From contig JAGBRZ010000119.1 in the NCBI GenBank assembly GCA_017632155.1, forward strand, positions 1 through 35,730: 35,730 nucleotides of DNA, given 5' to 3'. Below, piece by piece: positions 16,079-23,782 of this stretch (its first letter is position 1; every line of letters begins with the position of its first letter). This DNA is from Clostridia bacterium (GTDB taxonomy: Bacteria; Bacillota_A; Clostridia; Oscillospirales; CAG-272). Made by a program: the position numbers and the translations under genes. Under the pieces are notes generated by a model. That model ran no database searches and was not told the origin of the DNA. It worked only from the letters and a program-made list of their open reading frames with translations.

Positions 16079-17290
16079 TTATTTAGCTTCAACAATATTC
16101 GCCGAATCAAATACGATCTGAATTACTCTTTCGCGGTTGAGTTGATAGCGCAGATAACCGGGATAGTAGTAATATTCAAACATAGACTCGATCGATTTAC
16201 GGTCATAGTTATAGCCGTAGCTGTTGTAATATTCAATATAATAGTCGAGAGCTTTGTTATATTCGTCATCGGTGTAGCTCTTTCCTTCGGCTTCGAGAAT
16301 ATAGTATACTATCATATCCTCAAGCACGGATTTTTCTGCCGTAGCGCGAAGGGTCGCTTCATTTTCACCGGTTGCTGTCATATATGCCTCGTATGTCATA
16401 CCAAGCTTTTCCGCCTGCAGAGTCATATAGCTGACGTTCGACTGATAATAGTAAAGATATTGCTCGTTCGGGTAGGAATAAACGGTTGCTTTTTCAATGA
16501 GAGCTTCTGCAATCTTGTCGCTTACCTGGCTCAGAAGCTCAGATTCGTTAAGATCGGAAAGATATTCCTTATAATATACCATAAAATCGTCAAGATTCTT
16601 GTAATCGCCGCCGGTGAGCTTTTCGATGTGCTCGGGCTTGATGTCAAAGACTCTCTTGCCGTAAACCGTGATCTCAAAAACGGCTTCCTTGCCCGCAAGA
16701 GCCTCGTTGTAATCAGTGGGGAAGGTGACGGGGACGTTCACGGTCTCACCGATCTTTGCTCCGATGATGCCCGATGCAAATCCGGGGATATATCCGCTGT
16801 CATGATCGTTTACAATCATACCCACATTCGCAGTGGAGGATCCGCCCTCGAATACCTCGCCGTTAAGTTTACCTACAAATGAGATCTCAACGTAGTCCCA
16901 TTCCTCAACCACACCCTCGGTGACGAGTGTGTAGCTGCAATCAATGGTGCCGTTTGATTTATAGTAATCAAACAGAGCTGCAAGATTGGAGGTGAGCACC
17001 TTATCGGTGAGCTCGGGAGGGAGTGAATCGGTTTCGATCGTAAGACCCTTGTAGTCGACCTTGACGTAATCCGAAAGCTTGAGGCCCGTATAGCTCGGCT
17101 TTGATCCGAAAACTGGCTCGTCGGGGGCGCTTGTATCTTCGGAAGTGGTAATGTCACCCGGCAGAGGACGCTGAGTCACTTCGGGCTTCTGCGTGATGCC
17201 CGCCTCGCCGAACATCGAGGTGATGCACGAAGTGAGCATCATACAGGATATAATAAGTAATGCCGAAAGGCAGATAATTTTCTTTTTCAT
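16079..17290 (-). CDS. FKBP-type peptidyl-prolyl isomerase lipoprotein (trigger-factor-like)
   Basis: A 403-residue lipoprotein: basic start, hydrophobic core, lipobox LTSC with Cys 22. It then has a Thr/Pro/Glu-rich linker, an FKBP-like domain (DYVEISFVGKLNGEVFEGG..., GYIPGFASGIIGAKIGE..., ITVYGKRV) and a long helical C-terminal region rich in Tyr. This order matches trigger-factor-like secreted foldases of Clostridia. It likely aids folding of exported proteins at the outer membrane face. I chose ATG at 17290, which follows GGAG; the longer reading has 17 residues ahead of a clear signal peptide. No promoter fits in the 38 bp before it, so it may depend on read-through from rpmF. Confidence 0.87.
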   Translation of the reverse strand: MKKKIICLSALLIISCMMLTSCITSMFGEAGITQKPEVTQRPLPGDITTSEDTSAPDEPVFGSKPSYTGLKLSDYVKVDYKGLTIETDSLPPELTDKVLTSNLAALFDYYKSNGTIDCSYTLVTEGVVEEWDYVEISFVGKLNGEVFEGGSSTANVGMIVNDHDSGYIPGFASGIIGAKIGETVNVPVTFPTDYNEALAGKEAVFEITVYGKRVFDIKPEHIEKLTGGDYKNLDDFMVYYKEYLSDLNESELLSQVSDKIAEALIEKATVYSYPNEQYLYYYQSNVSYMTLQAEKLGMTYEAYMTATGENEATLRATAEKSVLEDMIVYYILEAEGKSYTDDEYNKALDYYIEYYNSYGYNYDRKSIESMFEYYYYPGYLRYQLNRERVIQIVFDSANIVEAK

Positions 17291-17308
17291 TATTTTCTCC
17301 GTTTTTTT

Positions 17309-17325
17309 AGTTTTACAATTGGCTA
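17309..17325. repeat. 17-bp remnant matching the end of the MITE-like element
   Basis: AGTTTTACAATTGGCTA is the exact reverse complement of TAGCCAATTGTAAAACT at 20784-20800, the left terminal repeat of copy B. It could be a solo terminal repeat or a chance match; 17 bp exact is unlikely by chance in 35 kb. Confidence 0.45.
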
Positions 17326-17328
17326 AAT

Positions 17329-17371
17329 GAAAATACCGCATCTTCGGCTTCGCCGCAGATACGGTATTTTC
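17329..17371. terminator. Hairpin downstream of rpmF, partial terminator or attenuator
   Basis: GAAAATACCG (17329-17338) pairs with CGGTATTTTC (17362-17371), with an inner 4-bp stem across one mismatch and a GC-rich tip. Beyond it on minus there is no real U-tract (ATTTAGCC), so read-through into the lipoprotein gene seems likely. Confidence 0.55.
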
Positions 17372-17383
17372 TTCGGGTAAGCC

Positions 17384-17566
17384 TTATGCTTCCTTCTTAG
17401 CGATAACTTCCTTGCCGTCATACATGCCGCATTCGGGGCAAACGTGATGAGCCTTGATGAGTGCTTCACAGTTGGGGCACTTTACAAGACCGGGAGTAAC
17501 AAGCTTCCAGTTAGCGCGTCTCTTGTCTCTGCGAGCTTTGGATGTTTTTCTCTTCGGTACTGCCAT
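17384..17566 (-). CDS. rpmF: 50S ribosomal protein L32
   Basis: A 60-residue basic ribosomal protein beginning MAVPKRKTSKARRDKRRANW, with a zinc ribbon formed by CPNC and CPEC (zinc-containing C+ type). Strong RBS AGGAGGTG. It lies 40 bp after yceD, the usual partner. The plsX gene that often follows this pair is absent here. Confidence 0.96.
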   Translation of the reverse strand: MAVPKRKTSKARRDKRRANWKLVTPGLVKCPNCEALIKAHHVCPECGMYDGKEVIAKKEA

Positions 17567-17606
17567 AACCTACACCTCCTATATTTCTACAAAAAGATTT
17601 ACTGAT

Positions 17607-18125
17607 TTATTTATCGTCCTGCTCGAGAAGCTCACGGAGCTTATTCCAGCGGGGATCGATCTCGCGCGGTGCGCAATCGCATTCGTCAGCCGTCATTTTC
17701 TTTCCGCACTTGGGGCAAAGACCGCGGCAATCGGGAGAGCAGAGAAGCCTTGACGGTAGCTCAAGGTAAATCGACTCAATGATCGCATCGTCGGGCTCAA
17801 GAATACCGCGTTTGACAACAAGGTATTCGTCAGCCTTTTCTTCAAGTACATCATCCGAAAGAGTTCCCTCGGTTACGATGGTGCGGTCAAAATCGAATTC
17901 GAGCACGGTCTCGACAGGGTCAAGACAACGCGCGCATTCTCCACGATAGGGCACGGTAACGCGCGAGGTAAGTGTAACCAAACCTGCGCTTCCGCTCACC
18001 TTGCCCGAGATACGGGCTCCGGGGAGATATTCGATTCCAAAGGGTGCGGCGTCGGGGAAGATCTCGCCGTCTATCTCAAGCTCGCGGATCTCGCCGCGAA
18101 GTATTGCAGACAGATCAATAAGCAT
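17607..18125 (-). CDS. yceD: YceD family protein (DUF177), 23S rRNA accumulation protein
   Basis: A 172-residue protein of the DUF177/YceD family, linked to large-subunit rRNA accumulation and almost always found just before rpmF. It begins MLIDLSAILRGEIRELEI, has CARCLDP near the middle and a Cys-rich C-terminal segment (CSPDCRGLCPKCGKK...CDC) that should bind metal. I chose ATG at 18125, which follows GGGAGG; the longer reading adds 13 residues before the conserved start. Own consensus promoter upstream. Confidence 0.92.
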   Translation of the reverse strand: MLIDLSAILRGEIRELEIDGEIFPDAAPFGIEYLPGARISGKVSGSAGLVTLTSRVTVPYRGECARCLDPVETVLEFDFDRTIVTEGTLSDDVLEEKADEYLVVKRGILEPDDAIIESIYLELPSRLLCSPDCRGLCPKCGKKMTADECDCAPREIDPRWNKLRELLEQDDK

Positions 18126-18169
18126 TCTCAAAATCCTCCCATGAAACGGCATAAAAAGCGACAATACAT

Positions 18170-18198
18170 ATTATAATACGGAAATCGCAAGATGTCAA
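18170..18198 (-). promoter_or_regulatory. Promoter of yceD-rpmF
   Basis: On minus: TTGACA (18193-18198), 17 bp, TATAAT (18170-18175). Fully consensus, as expected for ribosomal genes. Confidence 0.9.
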
Positions 18199-18266
18199 GA
18201 TGAATTTATGAATTTCTCGTGATAAATTGTAAAATTCCAGACATATTTTTGATTTTTGGGCAAAAA

Positions 18267-20759
18267 TCAGCCTACAACGACGGTATAAGCACCCTCAGAG
18301 AGCGGGAAGAGGATGCGATCACCCTGGCGTCTGCCGTTCATTTCTTCAAGCGTGAAATCAACACCGTTGATCTTCAGGCGGTCGGAATCCGAAACGAGAG
18401 ATACCGTTGCGGCGCTTTCCTCGGGGATAATGAAGCTGTATTCGAATCTTCCGTCAACGGATACCCAGGCACTCTCGATGCGTCCTGCAACCGAGTCGAA
18501 GGACGCGCGTGCTGTGGTGATGCGCTTCTGTCCCTCGGGCATTTCGTCATCGCTTCTCATATCGGGTGTGGGAGCGAGGAAGAAGTGTTCCCATCCGGGA
18601 GCATCGGTGTCGGGCTTGATTCCGCACATACCGGAATAGAGCCACTCCGCAACCGCGCCGTAAGCATAGTGGTTGAAGGAGTTCATGCCGACGTCGCCGA
18701 AGCCGCGCTCGAGTGTATAGGAATTCCATCTCTCCCAAACGGTTGTCGCGCCCTGACGGACGGAGTAGAGCCAGCTGGGGTCGCGTGTCTGGAGAAGGAG
18801 CGAATAGCAAAGCGAATGCAGACCGAGCTTTTCAAGTGTCTGGTTGAGAATACCCGTGCCGACAAAGCCTGTCGAGAGGGTGTAATCGTTGTCAATGATC
18901 TTCTTTTCGAGTCTGTCAATATAAAGCTGACGGTCTTCCTCGGGAACAAGATCGAATGCGAGAGCGAGCAGATATGCTGTCTGGGTCTTAATGTTCAGGT
19001 CACCGTTTTCGATGTATCTGCAACGGAAGTGCGAAACAATGCGCTCGCGCAGCTCTGTATAATATGCCGCACGTTCGGGCTTGCCGAGGATCTCGCAGAA
19101 TTTCTTCATAAGAGCGGCATCGTATGCGTAATATGCAACTGCGATATATCTCTTGTCGGTCACGTCATAGTTGAGCCAGTCGCCGTAAGCGGTGTTGGGA
19201 CCCTCAAGTCCGAACTGCTCGAGATACTGCATATAATACTCCATCGAGTCGAAATGCTCGCGGAGGATCTCGGTATCGCCATACATCTCATAGAGCTTGT
19301 TCGGAACGATAAGGCAAGCGTCACCCCAAGCGGCGTTACCGTTGTTTCCGGTAAAGACTCTCGGAATAACGTCGCAATAAGCGCCGTCAAAGCCTTGCTG
19401 TGAGTCGCGCGCATCGCCGAGCCACTTGTGCATAAAGGAGCGGATGTCGGCAAGATATGCCGCCGCGCCCGCAAAGATCTGCGTGTCGCCCGTCCAACCG
19501 AGGCGCTCGTCACGCTGAGGACAATCGGTGGGTGCGGAGAAGTAGTTTCCTCTCATACCCCAAACGATATTGGAATAGAGGCGGTTGACCTCGGGATTGT
19601 CGCAGTAGAAATCACCGGTCTCGGTGAATTCGGAGCAAATGACCTCTCCCGCAACGGAGAGAACGTCTATGTCGTTGTCGGCGCGGATCTCAAGATAGCG
19701 GAAGCCGAAGAAGGAGTGGGTGGGGAAGTAGGTCTCGATTCCGTTGCCCGAAGCGACGTAAACAAGGCGCGCTGTTGCCGAGCGGTAGTTCTTGATATAC
19801 ATACTACCCTTGGGGCCGTCATTTCCGCGCGCGGGATCGCCGCTGTCGTTGAGCATTTCGGCAAAGTAAACGGTGATCTTTGTGCCGCGGGGAGCCTTAA
19901 ACATAAGGATCGGGCGGCCGACCATATTCTGACCCATATCAAGGATCAGGGCCTCGCCAAATTCGAGTCTTGTCTGTTCGCACCAGTCGCCGACGTTCTT
20001 GGAGAGGATGTTGATCTCGCCGTATTCCGAGCCATCATGGATGGTGCCGTTGTGGCAAACGGCAGAAATGGGGCGCAGAAGAAGCTCGTGGCGCGGTCTG
20101 ATAGCGGGACCGACAAGGGGCACGATCTCGCAGGTGCAATCGGTGAAGTGGATAGCGTTTACCCATTCGTGTGCCTCGGGAGCGATAGAGGGCTCGGGCA
20201 CGGTTGCATCGTAGTATTCGCCGTCCCAGATGTCGGCAAACATAACGGGACCGCAAATGGAAGCCTTCCAGTCCTCGCCGGAGGCAATGATCTCGTTTTC
20301 GCCGTCAGCGTATTCGATCTCGATTTCGCCTGCGAACGCCATCGGCTTGAAGCCGTAGAATCCGAAGGAGATACGACCCGTCCACCAACCGGGAGAAACC
20401 TCTGCAACGATGCGGTTGTTTTCCTTGCAGAGAGAGGTGATGTCGTATTCATATTCAAATACGCGGCTGCGGTAGTCGGTCCAACCGGGCTTGTATTCGT
20501 CCGCGGTGGGAATGCCGTCGATCTCGTGACCAACGCGCGCGCCGTTTACGAAGACGTCAAAGATACCCAGCGCTGTTACACGGAGGGTGACCTTTTCGAC
20601 TGCACGACCGGGCTCTGGCGCAAATTCGCAAAGCAGGTTAAGGAGTCCCTTGCCCGGTTCGAGATCACGCTCGTAGCTGTTGAATTTCATATTTTTCCAA
20701 GGATGCTCGACGGGATTGCCCACGAGCGAAGGATGGGTTATAAATCTTGCCTTTTTCAT
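18267..20759 (-). CDS. Alpha-L-rhamnosidase, GH78
   Basis: An 830-residue glycoside hydrolase that releases terminal L-rhamnose. N-terminal beta domains (about 40-370) include the rhamnosidase N-terminal lectin-like fold (VFVNGARVGHE..., DEYKPGWTDYRSRVFEYEYDIT). The catalytic (alpha/alpha)6 barrel has DCPQRDERLGWTGD at 412-425, GDARDSQ, YGDWLNYD and WERWNSY. A beta-sandwich C-terminal domain ends it. No signal peptide is present, so it should act inside the cell on imported rhamnosides from plant pectin or flavonoids. RBS AAGGAG. Its mRNA leader is about 235 nt and consists mostly of the structured element. Single-gene transcript, as far as visible. The stop region carries only a weak AT-rich hairpin. 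Confidence 0.93.
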   Translation of the reverse strand: MKKARFITHPSLVGNPVEHPWKNMKFNSYERDLEPGKGLLNLLCEFAPEPGRAVEKVTLRVTALGIFDVFVNGARVGHEIDGIPTADEYKPGWTDYRSRVFEYEYDITSLCKENNRIVAEVSPGWWTGRISFGFYGFKPMAFAGEIEIEYADGENEIIASGEDWKASICGPVMFADIWDGEYYDATVPEPSIAPEAHEWVNAIHFTDCTCEIVPLVGPAIRPRHELLLRPISAVCHNGTIHDGSEYGEINILSKNVGDWCEQTRLEFGEALILDMGQNMVGRPILMFKAPRGTKITVYFAEMLNDSGDPARGNDGPKGSMYIKNYRSATARLVYVASGNGIETYFPTHSFFGFRYLEIRADNDIDVLSVAGEVICSEFTETGDFYCDNPEVNRLYSNIVWGMRGNYFSAPTDCPQRDERLGWTGDTQIFAGAAAYLADIRSFMHKWLGDARDSQQGFDGAYCDVIPRVFTGNNGNAAWGDACLIVPNKLYEMYGDTEILREHFDSMEYYMQYLEQFGLEGPNTAYGDWLNYDVTDKRYIAVAYYAYDAALMKKFCEILGKPERAAYYTELRERIVSHFRCRYIENGDLNIKTQTAYLLALAFDLVPEEDRQLYIDRLEKKIIDNDYTLSTGFVGTGILNQTLEKLGLHSLCYSLLLQTRDPSWLYSVRQGATTVWERWNSYTLERGFGDVGMNSFNHYAYGAVAEWLYSGMCGIKPDTDAPGWEHFFLAPTPDMRSDDEMPEGQKRITTARASFDSVAGRIESAWVSVDGRFEYSFIIPEESAATVSLVSDSDRLKINGVDFTLEEMNGRRQGDRILFPLSEGAYTVVVG

Positions 20760-20780
20760 AATGTTCTCCTTGCGGATTTA

Positions 20781-20986
20781 TATAGCCAATTGTAAAACTG
20801 CGTTTTACAATTGAGACCCGCGCGGCGGGGAATCGCGCGCTTATCGCCGCCGCAAAAATCTTCGATTTTTACGGCTCCCCTCGGCGCGCGGACTCGCTTT
20901 GCTCGTCTCGGCGGTGTTTTTTCGTCGGCAAAGCCGCCGAAAAAACGGATTTTATTGAATTTAACTGAATTTTACAATCGGCATAT
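20781..20986. mobile_element. MITE-like structured element, copy B
   Basis: About 206 bp, inverted relative to copy A (9132-9319). Ends are TATAGCCAATTGTAAAA (20781-20797) and TTTTACAATCGGCATA (20971-20986), an imperfect terminal inverted repeat. Internal hairpins: 20787-20813, 20851-20873 and the TTTTTTCG/CGAAAAAA stem at about 20918-20946. Copies A and B share long identical blocks, but B has an extra GC-rich stretch near 20816-20830. No clear target duplication is seen around B. It occupies most of the leader of the rhamnosidase mRNA. Confidence 0.7.
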
Positions 20987-21002
20987 TTTTTTGGTTAGAA
21001 TT

Positions 21003-21031
21003 ATTATACTATATTTTTAATAAAAATGCAA
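21003..21031 (-). promoter_or_regulatory. Promoter of the rhamnosidase gene
   Basis: On minus: TTGCAT (21026-21031), 17 bp, TATAAT (21003-21008). The start would be near 20997, directly outside the element, giving a long structured leader. Confidence 0.75.
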
Positions 21032-21048
21032 GAGATAACGAAAAATCG

Positions 21049-21077
21049 TTGACATCAAAACAAAAATATAGTAAAAT
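21049..21077 (+). promoter_or_regulatory. Promoter of the tandem lipoprotein genes
   Basis: TTGACA (21049-21054), 17 bp, TAAAAT (21072-21077). It is divergent from the rhamnosidase promoter, with -35 boxes 17 bp apart. Confidence 0.75.
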
Positions 21078-21153
21078 AAAAATGAAAAATATTCAAAAAA
21101 CACGGAACATTTTGCTTACTTTTACGTCTATAACTGTGAAAGGAGTTGATGAG

Positions 21154-22029
21154 ATGAAAAAGTTATCAATTTTACTCGTATTAATAATGATAATCTCGCT
21201 TTTTTCTGCCTGTGCGAGAAATTATGAATTTGAATTTACCTATGAAAGTGACCAAACTGTCTATCTCGTCGGTGAAACCGTGAATATAACGGCGAAGGTG
21301 ACGAATGTTTCGGGCAGAACCTACAGATGGAAATATGGACCATTCGTTCCCAGTGTTCGCCTCTATCCTCAACTCGATGACGGCACGCTCGGCGATCCGC
21401 TCGAACAGTCCCCGTACTTGGCAATCGAGTACGCGCCCGAAAATCATAAGGCGAAGAACGGCGAGAGCGGTGAGACGACCGTTTCATTTCCGATCCCCGA
21501 GGATGCTCATATCGGCAAGTACACGGTAGTGCTTTACTTCGACGGATATGAAAAGGTGTTTGCCGATGCGATAAACGTGATCCGACCGACAGAGCAGAAC
21601 GAAAATGAAAAGTACAGATACAGCTCAATAGCAGTGGCTATCGGTGATGAAGGTATTCATCCGATAAAGTGCGTACTCGGCTCCACTCATTACGTAAACG
21701 GCGAGGCGCGGGAATCGGGATGCTCGGATGGGGTCTGGTATCTTTTCAGCAATCCTGAAATCGACCCGAACGATTTCCCCACACTTGTCCTAAACGGAAA
21801 AATTGACTTATACGTGCCGACGCATATAACTTACAATGAGCGGCCTGCGCTTTACGATATGAATTACGAATGGATCGATTACGGCGGAGATTTTGAAGGA
21901 CTAACCGATCTCCCCTCAGGCGAATATTTAGTAGTCTTTTCCGAGTACGAAAGCGGCGAGGTAGACAATCCGCAGGATTATTGGAAAACGCATTGGGAAA
22001 ACGTTTTCAAGCTTATAGTAAGGAGTTGA
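21154..22029 (+). CDS. Lipoprotein of a tandem paralogous pair, shorter copy
   Basis: A 291-residue protein with signal peptide and lipobox FSAC (Cys at about 20). Domain 1 (about 23-145) looks Ig-like: FEFTYESDQTVYLVGETVNITAKVTNVSG, similar to BsuPI-type beta sandwiches. Domain 2 (about 150-290) starts YRYSSIAVAIGDEGIHPIKCVLG and ends PSGEYLVVFSEY. I chose ATG at 21154, which has GAAAGGAG 8 nt upstream; the longer reading begins inside the promoter. The second gene starts 5 bp after its stop, with its RBS inside this gene's end. Function unknown. Confidence 0.82.
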   Translation: MKKLSILLVLIMIISLFSACARNYEFEFTYESDQTVYLVGETVNITAKVTNVSGRTYRWKYGPFVPSVRLYPQLDDGTLGDPLEQSPYLAIEYAPENHKAKNGESGETTVSFPIPEDAHIGKYTVVLYFDGYEKVFADAINVIRPTEQNENEKYRYSSIAVAIGDEGIHPIKCVLGSTHYVNGEARESGCSDGVWYLFSNPEIDPNDFPTLVLNGKIDLYVPTHITYNERPALYDMNYEWIDYGGDFEGLTDLPSGEYLVVFSEYESGEVDNPQDYWKTHWENVFKLIVRS

Positions 22030-22034
22030 GCAAG

Positions 22035-23663
22035 ATGAAAAAATTATCACTTGTTCTCGCAATAATAATGCTCATAGCCCTATTCCCATCCTGCGGTGTT
22101 GATGACAGCAAACCCGATTTTGAGTTCTCTTATGAGATCGAAAAGATCGAGTATCTGCGCGGTGAAGAGATACGGATTAAAGCGTCTGTCAAGAATATTT
22201 CGGGCAGAAAACTGAAATATATGGGTTGCTCCGGCAACGATTATATTCCTTGGGCGGAGCTTTATTATCTGACAGACGATGGAGCGTATGGCGGCAATCT
22301 GGAAGAATATGATGCGCTTCAGTTTCCCTGTGATGAAGTCGAAAAGACAATAAAAAAGGGCGAGGTTGGAAGCCATACTTATGTGTTCAAAATTCCCACC
22401 GATGCCGTTTGCGGCGAGTATTCTCTCAAGCTTTGGCGCGGGGATGATAGCCAAGTGTTTGAAAACATTCTGTGCATAAACGCTGTGACCTCGCAGAATG
22501 AAAATTCGGAATATGAATACAGCCCTATCTCGGTCAGCTCGGGCGGTAAGACTATAAAACCGATAAGGTCGCTGGTTGGCGGCTCGGCTATGCACGCCGA
22601 TGGCTCGTTTATGCTTTGCGACGGCGTTGGTATCAGTATTATTTTTGGGAAGGAGCATCTCCTGCCCACGGTTCCGCTGTTGGTTTACGATGGCGGCATC
22701 TCTGTTGAAGTTCCCGAATATAGCGAGATCGAGGGCGTTGCAATATACGATCTCGAATGGCAGCACCTAAACGGTTACAAAAACACCTCTCTGAGAGAGC
22801 TCGACTATCTGCCCGCGGGAGATTATATTGTAGTTTTTTCTGCGCGTTACGATACAAGAAAACTGAACCCAAGTGAGTACGAGCAGTACGATTACGATGA
22901 TATCTTCCGCCTTACCGTACCGTCAAAGACGGCGGAAAAAACAGAGTATAATTACAGCAGCGTAATGATTCAGTCGGGCGATTTTGACATAAGCCCGATT
23001 CAGTGTATGCTATGGGTCGAGGAGCACAAAAAGGGCGAGTGTTTGTCGGGCGACGGCTTCGGCGTTTTCAAGATCATCGAAAATAAGGAAGATCACACCG
23101 ATTTCCCCACGCTTTTCTATAAGGGCAATCTGCAGGTCTACCCGCCAGTGAACGTGAATCTCTATACCGCAAAGGTGCAAGTATACGATACCGATTATAA
23201 CGAGCTCAAATTTTCCTTTGATCGAATCGAGGATATCCGCGATCTGCTCCCCGGAGAATATCTCATTGTCTTCCGCGAAGTGATTGACGGCAGCGGCTGT
23301 GATCCCGAGATCACCGAATATAGGGTTACTTGTAACGAGTGCATTTTTAAATTCATAGTGCCCGAAAGCTCTATCGGCGGTTTCTCTTTTGACAGTGTGC
23401 AGAAAACCTATAAACCCGGTGATCCGGGCGTCAAAACAAGCGGTTTCAAAAACACATCAAAGCAAGCCGTCACCAACTCCGCCGAAGCCGCCGAGAGGGC
23501 AAAGCACGAATGCACTATCGAATACGATACCGTAACCGTCCTGCGCGATGGTTGGGGTGAGGTATGGTCGATCACCTTCTTCACACAAGGCACCCTCGGC
23601 AGCTGCCAGACGGTTTATCTTAACGATGAAGGAGTTACGCTTCTCATAGTTTACGGAGAATAA
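22035..23663 (+). CDS. Lipoprotein of a tandem paralogous pair, longer copy
   Basis: A 542-residue protein with signal peptide and lipobox FPSC. Its domain 1 (FEFSYEIEKIEYLRGEEIRIKASVKNISG) and domain 2 (YEYSPISVSSGGKTIKPIRSLVG) match those of the preceding gene. It then has a second copy of domain 2 (YNYSSVMIQSGDFDISPIQCMLW, from about 313) and a C-terminal segment (CTIEYDTVTVLRDGWGEVWSITF...) that may be PepSY/NTF2-like. So the pair arose by gene duplication and the longer member by internal domain duplication. I chose ATG at 22035, after AGGAG, ahead of a clear signal peptide. Function unknown. Confidence 0.82.
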   Translation: MKKLSLVLAIIMLIALFPSCGVDDSKPDFEFSYEIEKIEYLRGEEIRIKASVKNISGRKLKYMGCSGNDYIPWAELYYLTDDGAYGGNLEEYDALQFPCDEVEKTIKKGEVGSHTYVFKIPTDAVCGEYSLKLWRGDDSQVFENILCINAVTSQNENSEYEYSPISVSSGGKTIKPIRSLVGGSAMHADGSFMLCDGVGISIIFGKEHLLPTVPLLVYDGGISVEVPEYSEIEGVAIYDLEWQHLNGYKNTSLRELDYLPAGDYIVVFSARYDTRKLNPSEYEQYDYDDIFRLTVPSKTAEKTEYNYSSVMIQSGDFDISPIQCMLWVEEHKKGECLSGDGFGVFKIIENKEDHTDFPTLFYKGNLQVYPPVNVNLYTAKVQVYDTDYNELKFSFDRIEDIRDLLPGEYLIVFREVIDGSGCDPEITEYRVTCNECIFKFIVPESSIGGFSFDSVQKTYKPGDPGVKTSGFKNTSKQAVTNSAEAAERAKHECTIEYDTVTVLRDGWGEVWSITFFTQGTLGSCQTVYLNDEGVTLLIVYGE

Positions 23664-23665
23664 TT

Positions 23666-23733
23666 ATTTTCGCGTCAGCGAAAATTACCTATTTGTTTCG
23701 CCCGCAAGGCGGACTATCATTCGGCGAAGCCGA
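23666..23733. repeat. Short mini-hairpin array related to 354-541
   Basis: ATTTTCGC/GCGAAAAT (23666-23685, loop GTCA), CGCC/GGCG (near 23700-23712) and TCGGC-GAA-GCCGA (23721-23733), with the linker TATCATT at 23715. The order and the words TTTTCGC, GCGAAAAT, TACCT and TATCATTCGG match the left part of the array at 354-419. It lies directly after a stop codon and before a terminator. Confidence 0.65.
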
Positions 23734-23748
23734 CAGAATACAAAAAAC

Positions 23749-23774
23749 TCGGGGCTGTCCAAGGACAGCCCCGA
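23749..23774. terminator. Bidirectional terminator between lipoprotein genes and HPF
   Basis: A 12-bp stem pairs TCGGGGCTGTCC with GGACAGCCCCGA across AA, with AAAAAA on the left and an AT-rich tail on the right. Confidence 0.85.
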
Positions 23775-23782
23775 ATATCTAT

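Noticed and set aside
18248..18269. Terminator for the rhamnosidase gene
   Set aside because: The 8-bp stem is almost all A-T, overlaps the stop codon and lacks a clear U-tract.
20781..20986. Known riboswitch class in the rhamnosidase leader
   Set aside because: I recognise no riboswitch core, and the same sequence occurs in opposite orientation to transcription at 9132-9319.
23657..23740. 6-bp direct repeat AGAATA around the short hairpin array as a target duplication
   Set aside because: Six bases can match by chance. Removing the insert would delete the lipoprotein stop codon and force reading into the terminator.
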